From Psilocybe azurescens (Eukaryota; Basidiomycota; Agaricomycetes; Agaricales; Agrocybaceae), in contig JAJIRX010001018.1 of the NCBI GenBank assembly GCA_023853785.1, positions 1 to 34,857 of the forward strand: DNA of 34,857 bases, given 5' to 3'. The translations under genes and the position numbers were made by a program. Positions 1 through 11,977 of the stretch are shown in pieces. Each line of letters begins with the position of its first letter. Within the stretch, counting starts at the first letter, position 1. A model generated the notes under the pieces. The model was given only the letters and a program-made list of their open reading frames with translations, did not search any database and had not been told where the DNA came from.

Positions 1-839
1 AAGCAAATTCCCAAAAGGCATGGTAAAGTAAACAAACAGACTCCTTATTTGTAAGTCTCTGACAGGATTAGCTAAAAATAAAACCATTGTAGTCCTTGTA
101 AGGTAGCTTAAATCTTTGTTAATATTGCATGACAAAAAAATTTACCACAGCCACTGAGGGGGCAATTTTACCGTAAAATATTGGATCATTTAATGTTGCT
201 ACAAAATACATAGCACTCTTCCTCATATAACTCAGATTGATTATTCAGATTATCATTTTTAATTGAAATGCCTCTCACCAGGATTGAGCCACCACCTTCA
301 CAGAACACAATTAAATACCTATTTTACTACTACACTAATACGTCATTACTGTACATAAGTACGTGACGGTCTATGTCACTGTCTAAAAGCGGCCTTTGGG
401 AGAGCCAAAATAATTGACATACACTTAAATCTCATACCAATGTTTAGTGTATTTTACATACAAAACTTATACTTATGGTAACTTACAAGAATACAGGTTG
501 TCAAAAAATGCAACGACCTCAAAAAATTACCACTGAAAGTAAAGTTGAATAAATATTTTGCTTAAATTTAATACTGCCTTAATTCTTACTCAACCAGTTC
601 AAAATACTAGAATAATTAGTGGACATAGTAAGGTAATACAATATTTGTATGACTTTCCAAGGATGCACAAAGGTTTCGATCACCCATATATAGCCTCAAA
701 TGATCAACTTACCTTATATAGGCCACAATGTAATATTTGGTTTTGTCGGTTTTACGGATGTAAGAAACTGCATAGAGTATGTATTTATTTTGTAACTTGT
801 ACACAGTATTTTTAACATGCACAATCACTTACAACACAA
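1..839. other. AT-rich stretch, no gene recognised
   Basis: The sequence is strongly AT-rich, with frequent stops on both strands. The longest plus-strand frame (558-815) has no recognisable motif and no matching splice signals. No repeat array, tRNA-like fold or conserved protein fragment was seen. Confidence 0.5.
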
Positions 840-1073
840 TGAAGTTGCAAATGACATACATTTTAAATGTAATTGAAAAGTTTGCAGAAGCGGAGGCCAT
901 ACTGTTCTTCAATGGCTGGTGGCGGAGGCCGTATAGCTAGTAAAACATATGAATGCCATATCTATTTTACTACTTATTCACCCCATTTTTGAATGAACAT
1001 TTATTCTAGACAGATTGGAGCTACATACAAAATATGTGTTGTACTTAAAAATTCTGCAGAAGCGAAATCAATC
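840..1073 (+). repeat. Isolated copy of ~175-bp satellite A
   Basis: This stretch holds one full unit of the satellite that forms an array at 2151-2985. It shares the GCGGAGGCCAT box, the second GCGGAGGCCGTA box about 25 bp later, the TTTTACTACTTATT segment and GAACATTTATTCT. The copy ends near 1073 at the next AGCG, after which the sequence becomes unrelated. It differs from the main array by scattered substitutions and looks older. The array resumes in mid-unit near 2151, so the gap is not a clean insertion. Confidence 0.75.
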
Positions 1074-2150
1074 TTGGAACATATCCTGTTGAACTAATGT
1101 TCTTCTTTACATTGTACAGGCACTTAATCATATCTTTTGTTGAGGTGTATCATAATCATAAAGTTCAGGTGTTGCATATCCATTTATTGGCTGTGATAAG
1201 CTTGATAAAAACATCATTAGAAAGCTCCAGATACTTCGATTCCAAAGCATCTTTTTACAGACAATTCCAAGGATGGTAAAGATATTTATTGTCAGAATAT
1301 GGTAGCCCATGGTGATTTCGGGCTCCTGTGGAACATGTAATCAAGATTCCTAAGTTATTACAGCTCATATAGCTCCATAACCGTGAAGGCATAATCAGCA
1401 AGCACTCCAGAGTAAATTCTAATGAAATATTTAGATGTAAGAAGTTGTTTGCAAAATGGGATTGAAAGTCGCTAGAATGTGGTGTTATGAACCATTGCAA
1501 ACCTTGGTTGACCTCTGGCCAAAAGGTGCTTTTTAACATTGGTCTAAACAATTATTTCGAGTCAAATATATCAAGGAATATATTATTCTATCACTATCTA
1601 TCTAGGTTTTGAAGTCATAGAGTACCCACAAGAAGCATAACATTCACTTTACAACTCTCAAGTTGAGCTCGAGTCAGTGCCGTACTTCAATTTAGGCAAT
1701 AACAAGTATATGAATACAATGTAATAATTTTCTATTAGCTCTGATCTACACACTACAAAAATCTTCAGAAATATGCTGCAGGTTGTATGGTCTCAGAATA
1801 GTTCTAATTTCAGAAGACTTGAAGAGAAAATTGAAGTGCAATCAAAGGTTTGACCATGTATTTGGTATTGTACAGTATTAATTAAGATTAGATTGACACC
1901 TTGCCATTAAAAAAGACTGGTGGTCAATGTCAGAGAAAATGGGACTGCAGAGATTATATAAGAGCTGTTTATGATAAAATATATAAGCCCATACATGTGT
2001 TTCTCCAAGTGGGCGGGAAAATGGCAGCCAAGGAATGATACTGTATGTGGCTCTCCTCAGTCTACAACTCAAATCTTCTGTCCATGGAAAGGTTGCATAG
2101 ATTGTTTGAAAATCAGATACTATTTTAATACCTATCTGCAAACATTGTTA
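1074..2150. other. Spacer between satellite A copies, no gene recognised
   Basis: About 1.1 kb of AT-rich sequence lies between the isolated satellite unit and the main array. Short overlapping frames occur on both strands (for example 1255-1551 minus and 1878-2141 minus). They are low-complexity and lack family motifs. I see no terminal repeats or target duplication that would mark an insertion. Confidence 0.5.
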
Positions 2151-2985
2151 CATGAACATTTATTCTAGAGAGATTGGAGCTGCATACAAAATATGTATTG
2201 ATTGTATTTAAAAATTCGGCAGAAGCGGAGGCCATTCTGTGCTTCAATGGCTGACAGCGGAGGCCGTACAGCTAGTAAAACAGATGAATTCCATACCTAT
2301 TTTACTACTTATTTACCGCATTTTTGAATAAACATTTATTCTTGACAGATTGGAGCTGCATGAAAATATGTATTGATTGTATTTAAAAATCTGCAGAAGT
2401 GGAGGCCATTCTGTGCTTCAATGGCTGATAGCGGAGGCCGTACAGCTAGTGAAACAGATGAATTCCATACCCATTTTACTACTTAGTTACCGCATTTTTA
2501 AATGAACATTTATTATTGAAAGAATGGAGCTGCATGAAAAATATGTATTGAATGCAATTTAAAAATTCTGAAAAGGGGAGGCCATTCTGTGCTTCAATGG
2601 CTGATAGCGGAGGCCGTACAGCTAGTAAAACAGATGAATTCCATACCCATTTTACTACTTATTTACCGCATTTTTAAATGAACATTTATTCTTGAAAGAA
2701 TGGAGCTGCATATAAAATATGTATTGAATGTAATTTAAAATTCTGAAAAGCGGAGGCCATTCTGTGCTTCAATGGCTGGTGGTGAAGGCCGTATAGCTTG
2801 GAAACCACCTAAATTTCTTACCTATTTTACTACCTATTTACCGCATTTTTGAATGACCATTTATTCTTGAAAAACGGAGCTGCATATAAAATATGTATTG
2901 AATGTAATTTAAAATTCTGCAAAAGCGGAGGCCATTCTGTACTTCAATGATTAATTGTGGAGTCCATGAAGCCAGGAAACTGGAT
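2151..2985 (+). repeat. Satellite A tandem array (~175-bp unit, nearly five copies)
   Basis: The anchor GGAGGCCATT recurs at 2227, 2401, 2577, 2752 and 2927, giving periods of 174, 176, 175 and 175 bp. Each unit holds two GCGGAGGCC boxes about 30 bp apart, then a long AT-rich part ending in TATGTATTGAATGTAATTTA. Copies differ by point changes and small indels, and the final unit fades after about 2985. There is no coding potential. The length is close to a nucleosome repeat, as for many satellites, but function cannot be read from sequence. Confidence 0.92.
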
Positions 2986-4463
2986 AAATTGCAGTGGACC
3001 TCTGGCTCTAATTATTCCCCCAATTTTCCCTACAATTGAATCTAGATTAGTAAACCAACCATGGTAAAAGTATCAAAATAGGGATGAAAATATCCCATGG
3101 AATGGCCATTAAATGGCGGTAGCCAGTGCCAAATTTGCTGCAAACCGGCTGCCGAAATCAAAAATTTCCCACAGGGCCAGTGTTTGGTGTATCAGGATGG
3201 GCCCACTTGACACTGTACCTCACATGAGAATTTTAGGCCCTCACTTGACACTGTGACAAGCATAAGATAATTGGCTTTTCAGTGAGTCTCTTTCAGGCCA
3301 TGTGACACATTAGATCATAAATAATTCAAATTCCGTATGGTACATCATTTGATCACTGTCCCATGTGATGAGCCAGGTTTCAGAAGCTTGGCGTGGGGTG
3401 ACAACGAAAGAGTGTTAATACACACCTTTAAGATAGCACCATCACTTCAATGTATTTGAACTGGTACAGATGATGCTATTTTGGTCGAAATTATTCATTT
3501 TATCATCACCAAATCTAATCTAATCGCTGTGACCAAGTGTGACCACGCCCCAGAAACCGTGGGAGTCCGCCTTCGACCAAATGCAAGCTCCATCAGAGCT
3601 GGGACCTGCCCACTTAGGCCCCATGGAGCTTGCTAGCCGAACGGGCCCTTACTGTCTTGCTGCACCTAATGTTCCCACTGTTCGGAGCTACTTAGCTGGC
3701 AGGATCCAACACCTTGACATCATGATATAAATAGCTAGTCAGCTTGTGATACCCACCAGCTTGGCTAAGCTAACTAGCTCAAAAGCTATCAACGCTGCAC
3801 ACTGCCAGTAATTTCTGAATATCTAGCTGGCATATGTACTAAGTTCAGATCAATATTTAACTCTGTTCCATGGGTGTGCCCATGTACCCATCACTTGTGT
3901 GTGCTTTGGCATCAATATCAGTGTTCCAAATCCAGAAGTCACTGCCACACATCTCCAGCCTCATATCCTCTCTGTCTCCAACGATGAGCACGCATTTTTC
4001 ACCATTTTTGCGCCTTTCCCTTCGGTTTTTTATGTATTTTAGTCTAATACATTAATATATGTGCAATATATCCTTATATGTCTGAAAATGCGTCTCATAG
4101 CGTCATAAATGACCAATCTAAGTATGTGCCAGATGATCTACCACCTCCAACTCCACTCTTATGCCTCAGGGAAAGCCAATAAGTGGTCTTTATATTACTA
4201 GTATACTATCTGAGTGTGGGGTGCATATCTTATATTAATGGTGTCCCTTTGGGATCTATATGGGTGGTGTAATATGCTATATCTTTCTTGGACATTATGT
4301 GTAGCAAGGGATAGGTTAAAACTGGTATTAAAGGTGTCTAAATATTCCTTAGGATACACTGTATTAAAAAGAGCAGCTATAACGACGAGGGATGCATATG
4401 GAGGGTGATAATACATATTCTTCTGGTTACTCATGTACCTATTTGTATGGTTTCTCAGAGGCA
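2986..4463. other. Gene-poor stretch, no gene recognised
   Basis: About 1.5 kb without a credible gene. A less AT-rich part at 3539-3730 gives a 63-residue frame with no recognisable motif. A short direct repeat, CACTTGACACTGT, occurs near 3205 and 3241. No splice-supported exon chain was seen on either strand. Confidence 0.5.
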
Positions 4464-5366
4464 AATCTTCCAAGTAATCACCTATTTGGTTTCTTGTAGC
4501 TCTCAGTAACACTTTAATTAATGGAGGGATGCCAGGAGAATACAATAGGACGAAGGAAGGAGGAGGAAAAGTTCTAAGAAAATGCACACATTGGATGACT
4601 AAATAAAAATTTCTATGCATATAATAGCATATCTGTTTACTCTAAGATGTCCTACATATAATCTAGTAGTAACAGAAGACTTGAATGGCACAAATAGAAA
4701 TGATATGAACAGAATGGGTAGATGGACTGTCAAAATACAAAATTCCCTTACTGTGGCATGTGTATTTTGAATAAAAATGTGATAAAGCCGCGAAACAAAT
4801 GGGGTACACTAGTAATATATACTGCAAAAAGAATAATGGAAAAATAATGAGTATTGATTCAGCAATTGAGAAAGAAAGTTAAAAAGTTGTACATGAAAAC
4901 TGATCATTGTGACGATGTGTTACTGTATGTATTTCAGACGATATCAAAACACTCATCTGAAAATTCCTCTTCAACCAAGTGGGCTATCCATCCAATTATT
5001 TTTGCAGTATTTAGGACTAATGTATGCCATTCTTTTGCAGCTTTACCATATTTTTATTCAAAGTATATATGTCACAGTAAGGGAATTTTGTATTTTGACA
5101 GTCCATCTACCCATTCTGTTCATATCATTTCGATTTGTGACATTCAAGTCTTCTGTCACTACTAGATTATATGTAGGACATCTTAGAGTAAACAGATATG
5201 CTATTATATGCATAGAAATTTTTTTATTTAGTCATCTAATGTGTGCATTTTTCTTAGAACTTTTCCTCCTCCTTCCCTTCATCCTATTGTATTCTCCTGG
5301 CATCCCTCCATTAATTAAAGTGTTACTGAGAGCTACTAGACACCAAATAGTTGGTTACTGTCTTGT
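4464..5366. repeat. Long imperfect inverted repeat (0.9-kb palindrome)
   Basis: Positions 4464-4846 read in reverse complement against 4985-5366, giving two arms of about 380 bp around a spacer of roughly 140 bp. Blocks such as CCCTCCATTAATTAAAGTG (right arm) and its complement at about 4512-4530 match exactly. Overall identity by eye is high but clearly imperfect, with indels. The two arms encode near-identical nonsense peptides in their frames because of this symmetry, so those frames are not genes. The right arm stops a few bases before the JmjC stop codon at 5373. It could be a foldback element or two inverted MITE copies; no target duplication was found. Confidence 0.88.
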
Positions 5367-5372
5367 GCCCAA

Positions 5373-8300
5373 TTAAGCAGCATGCACATCAAGATATCTT
5401 GTATCAAAGCCACAATGTTGCGCAAGTGCATTGAAAAGAATTTCATCGGCTACTGTGGCACCGACTTTTATATAATTGTCTGGGGCTAGAAAAATAAAAT
5501 GAGAGCCATCAGTGAGGAGCATTAAATATATATAATAGAAGTTCAAACATTTATGAACAAGAGATTCTTCAAGCCTTCGGACACCATACCCCTCTCGCGC
5601 TTTGGCCAATCCAGCGACTTGATTTCTGTACCAACGAGATCTTTCACAGCAGCCAGGATATCTGGAAAATTCTTGATGCAGAGGTCAACTTGGCGGTCCA
5701 GAAGCGGAAGGGTGCACTGGCTGCCACCCTCCACCTTGTTTGTAATTGCCAGCCTTTTGTACTGCAGGATGGCTGAGACCTGTCTGGCTAAATAGGCTAT
5801 CGCAACCTCTTGATATCCATCGATAGTTTGACCTGTCTTGACGTCATAAAGATCGTATTCGGTGAAAAACCACTTTAAAATATCCAAAGAACGCCCTCGA
5901 GCAAAGGCCATTTCGTATCTTTCCATCACTGGAATGCCATTGAGGTCATACTCATTCATCTGATTTTCACGATCCAAAGGCTTTGTTGAGTCGAAGTGGT
6001 ATACCTCCTCCGAAGAGAGATAGGTTCGGAAATCTAGAATATTCATAAGAATAATTGTGTTGCAGAGGCTGAAAAGATCCAAGACAGAGTTAAAGTCGGT
6101 GAGGCTTGGAACATGCCCCTGTCATATTCTAACAAGAACCTAAGCACTAGTCAATTTACTGATGGATATGGACATACCGTCATCTTTGAGTCGCTTCTTC
6201 ACAAGAACATCATGATAAAAATAGTATCCTCCTTAAAAGAAGGGCAGAAGGTGCATGCTCAGTGTTAGTTAGCAGTTTGTCGGCAATGAAGGTGTGAATA
6301 ATGCCAAATGTAGTGTCCTGCAGAGTACCACATGCATAGAAATGGCCACCATAGCAGATGGCACTTGCCGGGGTGAAAACAGCATGTGGGGTATTGGGTC
6401 GCATTATTCTGACAAATGAGATAATCAAGAAATAAAATTTGAAAAAATAAAAAAACATTACTCACAATTTCATACCAGGTAGCAGGACGACAGCCTCGAG
6501 ATCCCAGTCATTAGGTTCTTCCAATTCGTACTCAGTGCCCACAAAGGCATCAATGTTTCTAAATGATTCCAAGTTGGAATTATGGCTCTGGCTCTGGCTC
6601 TTCTTGCGACCGAATATCCACCACTTAGCACCACACTTGGGTATGATAACAGTCCCAAAGCCGTTTGAGTCTATATGCCACCAGTGAAGAGCACCAATAA
6701 GGCCTACCAGCCCCCAAAATATATGACCTGTCGGTGGAGATTTTTCTCTGCGCATGCCACTGTTCCTTTGGTGCCAGCCCAGGCAGCAGAATGGGTAGAA
6801 ATGGAGGATGAATCCATTGCTTGTTCAGGCCTGGGAAAGTCGAGGGCATTCAGAATTTTCCCATTTGTTTGAGATGAATGGAGGAAATCTCGAAGTGTGC
6901 CTCGTCGATGCCGGGAACCATAGCTCATATCAACCATGTTTAATGGGATTGACTGGTCTGAAACATGACTGTTCAATACAATAATTTTCCAGCAAAGAAA
7001 ATAAACACACCCTGGATGTCAATAATAGTTGATAGGGTGTTCAAAGTCGTTAATCCTGGGCCATCAAAATTGATTGGCTGATCGCGGGTGTTTGTCAGTA
7101 CAATATGCCTTGTTCGCAATATACCTTGAACATCTGTCACAGACATATCCTCAAATTCAGCTTCCGTCATGACACACAGCGCAGACCTGGATGGATCTGC
7201 AGAATGAAGGGGTAGTCCGTTGACAAAAAAGGAACTAATAGCGACATCAAAAGCTTCCAAACGGGTGAGGTCCTCCATCAACTGATACAGGCAGTGAATA
7301 GAGGTAATATAATACTGAGATAATCAGCTCACATGAAGAGAGGGTGTGAATTCATATTTTTCGCCAGTGGGTGTATAGCCTTGAATGGTTTTCCCTGAAT
7401 ATTTCTAGATAATTTTTTAGATGAAAGGTGGAAAACCAAAAAGCAAAAAGAACAAGGTAATTTACCGGAGGTGACTCTTGGACATTAAGATCTGTGTCGC
7501 AGTCCTCTTTCTGGTTTTCCATAGTGTTAAGACAATGAAGAAAGTGTGTTATCAAAGACCTACAAAAAGTGCATCCACATCAATAGCATTCCGCGCAGAA
7601 GAGCCATTGTTGGAGAAAAAGGGCTTATCAGCTACAGAAGAGCCTTTCTGTTGTTTCTTTGCCTTTTCTTCGGAACAGGAGGCAGAGATGGTGATAACTT
7701 CCGTTTCCCTCTTGTGCAGATGACCTTGTCCGGAAGGCCCTTCTCTGAGACTCAATGGTTACAAGAGGGTGTTCCTGAGCCTCACCCCAGCTGTTCTTGG
7801 ATCATTCTGAGGAACAGGTTGACTCTGGGATGTCCCTTTGTCAGAAATTTTTTGCCTCAAGCCGAGCTGGGCAGGAGGGCTGAGTGCTCTTTCTTCCGCC
7901 TTCCGCTTTCAGGTTCTGTGTCCTGCTCATCCATAACCACATCTTGCAGTCCATCTGTTCGATAATTTCCTAAAATTGGCTGAGGTCCATGGGATGCAAC
8001 ACCACCTTGGTCGATATCGATATCCATTTCGATATCCATTTGGTCATTTTCAAGGGTGGATGCTTGTCGGATAACTCTCTTCTTGGGTGAAGGAATCAAT
8101 GGAGATTTTTCAGAGGATGTTACTCTTACTTGATTAGGCCCTTCAGCGGTCTCTTCAACTGACATCGGATCCTCTCATTCCCAGCATCAGTATCTGCAGC
8201 TGGAGTTGTTGGGGCCGGACTAAGAGATAGAGCATGCCTCGGATGGGTTGGTTCAACTTGACAACTTCTTGAAGCCGGTGGCTCCTGCTGCTGGATGCTT

Positions 8301-9874
8301 GATGCAGGCAGAACCCCATTTCCCTGCAAACCATCATGTCTTTGAAGATTTTTTGAACATGTTTCGCTTTGAAAAGGCTGGTTAGGGGTGATTTGGACAT
8401 CACATTCGAAGGAACACCCCCATCTGTGTCAGCATTCAAAAGGAGAGGGATGGTCTGACTACTTGCGCTTGTTGGCAAGAAGAATGTATCAACTGAATCA
8501 CCAATAGAACCAAGTTCGTTCCAAGGAATCCTAGTAACAAGCGCCTTCATTTCTGGTATGAATTCCAATTCCTGGGTAGCAAGCTTGAAGAGAGTAGTCA
8601 TGATCTCTCTTTCAACTCTTTGTAGAAGAGGAGATCTTTCATTTCCAAGAGACTTCGCAGCCTGCTCCGATGCAGAATTTAGTTTCAATTGGCTTAAATG
8701 GAACTGAGACTCACCATTAGAATTTTAGTGCGATCAAAGTGTTTCTTGTAAAGTGAAATAGGAGCCAATAAGTAGAGTGGAGATACAAAGAGCGCCAGAT
8801 GTAGGGGTATATCAAGGTTGTCGCTACTTGAGACCATTTCATGTAGAAACCTTGCCTGTTCCTGGCTCAATTCGATGCCATTCCACCTGAATTTGGTTAA
8901 AGAAAGCTGAATATTGGAAGACCTGGTGTATTAGAATACCATTGCTTACAGTGGTCCAGATGAACCCTCCAAAAGATGGGAGTGACCCTGGAAAAATCAC
9001 CATAATGAAACCTCTCTTTAAATGCTTGAAATTAAGAAATAACTGACATCTAGACAAGCGATGAATCGATGGAGGCTCATAACAGCTAGTTGGAGGTTGA
9101 TGAAGACAGTAAATTTTTTCGGCTGGCAACAAGTTGTGTGAGAGTCTTGATATAGCGAAGCTCTGGCTTTGTTCCACTGCTTGGAAGAGAGTTGAAGACA
9201 CTCGACCCCACGGATTCTCGAAACTCTTGTAGAATTGAGGGCCATGCCTGCAATTTAGGCCAGCCCTGAAAATGAGTGAGCAAATGTCACATAGAAATGG
9301 CATCAATGAGGCTTACAGGAAATGTGTCAAAGGAACTATGACAGGGTATGAGTTTCGATGGTAGTCTTGGATGATCTTCCAAAAACGCGGCAGCATCCAC
9401 AATCCAATACAGAGCAATCAAATTGAACAGATTTAGTTTGTTTTTCACTGAAAGGGAGGTGATGATCCCTTCCGATTTAGATTGCTCTAGAGCCAATTCC
9501 AAAGGAAGATGTTGATATTTCTTTTCAAATCCCAGGAATTGGCGCAGAGCCAGTCCTTCACCAGTAGAGCTGGAGGAGAGATGATCCTCGTATTGAGTTA
9601 AATTAGACAGAAGACGCTTTAAAAAGAGTAATAAGTACAGCAGTATAAGCACAATTGAAAAACTCACTGATAGGACGTGGTTTACACCAAAAGCTGAGCA
9701 AATATCTGGCTCAGCAAGGACTGACGTTCTCCAAGGATGAGACGCCAGGATCGGGAAGTAAACCTGAAAGATACAGGCTTTTCTGAAGTAGCCATATTTT
9801 CATTCACTGTTGACAAGAAGACCAAAAGTTCAAGAACGACACCGACATACCATTATTTTTGACTTACTAATCAT
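5373..9874 (-). CDS. JmjC-domain protein (putative Fe(II)/2-oxoglutarate oxygenase)
   Basis: Twelve exons are inferred, with introns at 9850-9764, 9667-9617, 9316-9266, 8714-8662, 7563-7511, 7465-7405, 7332-7282, 7010-6958, 6465-6409, 6177-6119 and 5589-5486. Exons total about 3.8 kb (~1270 residues). The start at 9874 reads MISKSKIM before a GTATGT donor. The C-terminal half carries a JmjC fold: WHIDSNGFGT with the metal-binding HxD at 6677-6669, then RPNTPHAVFTP with the distal histidine at 6386-6384, then GGHFYA. The middle (about 8400-7500) is a disordered linker rich in Q, S, P and K. JmjC enzymes usually demethylate histones or hydroxylate proteins; the substrate here is unknown. One-base frame changes occur in both halves (A/T runs at 6741-6745, 6217-6221 and 9114-9119, more in the linker), so this may be a pseudogene or a consensus with homopolymer errors. 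The JmjC assignment is firm; the exact protein is not. Confidence 0.8.
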
Positions 9875-9985
9875 TTGGAACTAGGTTGTGCTGTGTAAGC
9901 AGTTGTAATCTTGCATTGTCTCACATAATCTTTATTTGGAGAGGATGGTTCAACCAAACATGATAGATACCGGTCTATGATGGTA

Positions 9986-11510
9986 TTCAAATTAGATGGA
10001 CTTTTCACACAGTCAGTGTCCACCTATATGGCCATCCTACCAGCAACAAAGCACTGGACAATTATTATTTCTACATATACACTGTGTTTTAGTAGTCCAC
10101 AATGTATATGCTAACTCTCAGATAATACTGATCCATGGTGAGCAAGGTACAGTAAGAATTAGATGGTGTTCTCAGACTTTTCACACGGTCAGTGTCCACC
10201 TATATGGCCATCCTACCAGCAACAAAGCACCGGACAATTATTATTTCTACATATAAACTGTGCTTTAGTAGTCTACAATGTATATGCTAACTCTCAGATA
10301 ATACTGATCCATGGTGAGCAAGGTACAGTAAGAATTAGATGGTGTTCTCAGACTTTTCACACGGTCAGTGTCCACCCTATATGACCATCCTACCAGCAAC
10401 AAAGCACTGGACAATTATTATTTCTACATATACACTGTGTTTTAGTAGTCTACAATGTATATGCTAACTCTCAGATAATACTGATCCATGGTGAGTGAGG
10501 TACAGTAAGAATTAGATGGTGTTCTTAGACTTTTCACACGGTCAGTGTCCACCCTATATGACCATCCTACCAGCAACAAAGCACTGGACAATTATTATTT
10601 CTACATATAAACTATGCTTTAGTAGTCTACAATGTATATGCTAACTCTCAGATAATACTGATCCATGGTGAGCAAGGTACAGTAAGAATTAGATGGTGTT
10701 CTCAGACTTTTCACACGGTCAGTGTCCACCCTATATGACCATCCTACCAGCAACAAAGCACTGGACAATTATTATTTCTACATATACACTGTGTTTTAGT
10801 AGTCTACAATGTATATGCTAACTCTCAGATAATACTGATCCATGGTGAGTGAGGTACAGTAAGAATTAGATGGTGTTCTTAGACTTTTCACACAATCAGT
10901 GTACACTTATATGGCTATCCTATTAGCAACAAAGCACCAGATAATCATTATTTCTAGATATACACTGTGTTTTAGTAGTTTACAATGTATATGCTAACTC
11001 TCAGATAATACTGATCCATGGTGAGCAAGGTACAGTAAGAATTAGATGGTGTTCTCAGACTTTTCACAAGGTCGGTGTCCACCTATATGGCCATCCTACC
11101 AGCAACAAAGCACCGGACAATTATTATTTCTACATATAAACTGTGTTTTAGTAGTCTACAATGTATATGCTAACTCTCAGATAATACTGATCCATGGTGC
11201 GCAAGGTACAGTAAGAATTAGATGGTGTTCTCAGACTTTTCACATGGTCAGTGTCCACCTATATGGCCATCCTACCAGCAACAAAGCACTGGACAATTAT
11301 TATTTCTACATATACACTGTGTTTTAGTAGTCTACAATGTATATGCTAACTCTCAGATAATACTGATCCATGGTGAGCAAGGTACAACAGGAATTAGGTG
11401 GTGTTCTTGACTTTTCACATGGTCAGTCTCCACCTATATGGCTATCCTATTAGCAACAAAGCACCAGCCAGTTGTTTCATTTTAATAAACACAGTGTACT
11501 GGTAGTTTTT
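9986..11510 (+). repeat. Satellite B tandem array (~176-bp unit, about nine copies)
   Basis: The anchor GATGGTGTTCT recurs at 10162, 10338, 10515, 10692, 10869, 11045 and 11221, with a variant at 11397 and a partial first unit near 9997. Periods are 176-177 bp. Each unit contains CCATCCTACCAGCAACAAAG, TTTTAGTAGTCTACAATG and AATACTGATCCATGG. Inner copies are nearly identical; the first and last are most diverged, as expected for unequal exchange. Copies near 10338, 10515 and 10692 share an extra C before TATATGACC, so subtypes exist. The unit is not related by eye to satellite A. Open frames within it are products of the periodicity. Confidence 0.95.
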
Positions 11511-11745
11511 AATATATACATACAGTATTTCTTCGTCTGCAACATCTTTGGAGTTAATGGGCTGGGTCTCATTTTGATAGGAAATTAGTTCTGCGAATGG
11601 TAACTTACTATCATCTTCAGGACTGTTGTCTGAATCCTCAGTGTTCTCATCTGCTATCTGCTCAAGTGTATGAGTTGGAGGAGCTGATTGGGAATGTGGC
11701 TGGCTGATCTTTGCCACAGAATGTGGGATCTGTTTTGGAAGCTCA
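11442..11745 (-). CDS. Small acidic reading frame, function unknown
   Basis: The minus strand reads HSVAKISQPHSQSAPP, then an acidic stretch ending DNSPEDD, then a GTAAGT donor at 11608. A possible 63-nt intron joins VADEEILYVYIKN and a stop at 11442. The composition (S, P, Q, then E, D) suggests a disordered protein segment. The C-terminal part, downstream of VADEE, lies inside the last decayed unit of satellite B. There is no start codon in good context and no family match, so this may be the last exons of a longer gene or chance. It lies about 230 bp downstream of the 14-3-3 stop, on the same strand. Confidence 0.3.
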
Positions 11746-11977
11746 TGCAGTGTTCAATGGGCCTTCTGACCAGTTAAACTTTCATATAAAGGTGATTCTA
11801 ATTTTCAGGGTTAGGTACCAGTGAAGAGATGTGCCCCAAAGAGATGTATCATTTCATTATCAAAGAAAACTAAACATTCAGAAAAAGTCAAAGTATTGTA
11901 GTCAGATAGTAGTGAGAGTAATTTGTAAACGAGTGTGGAAGGCTATGTGGTAAAGCAAAAGCAGAATATAAATAGGA

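Noticed and set aside
4198..5376. Two matching frames (140 residues minus, 155 residues plus) sharing a hydrophobic segment
   Set aside because: They are mirror readings of the arms of the inverted repeat, not paralogous membrane proteins.
7352..7480. An apparent further frame break in the JmjC gene upstream of TIQGYTPTGEKYEF
   Set aside because: Using the CTAG acceptor at 7405 instead of the CAG nine bases downstream restores the frame with a 61-nt intron, so no break is needed.
9996..11410. Several similar plus-strand open frames (60-90 residues) in a row
   Set aside because: They are the same frame of satellite B repeated every 176 bp; openness follows from the periodicity, with no splice or start support.
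2151..11510. Reading the two satellite arrays as a centromere
   Set aside because: The arrays are short (0.8 and 1.5 kb) and separated by a gene. Nothing in the sequence alone supports centromere function.
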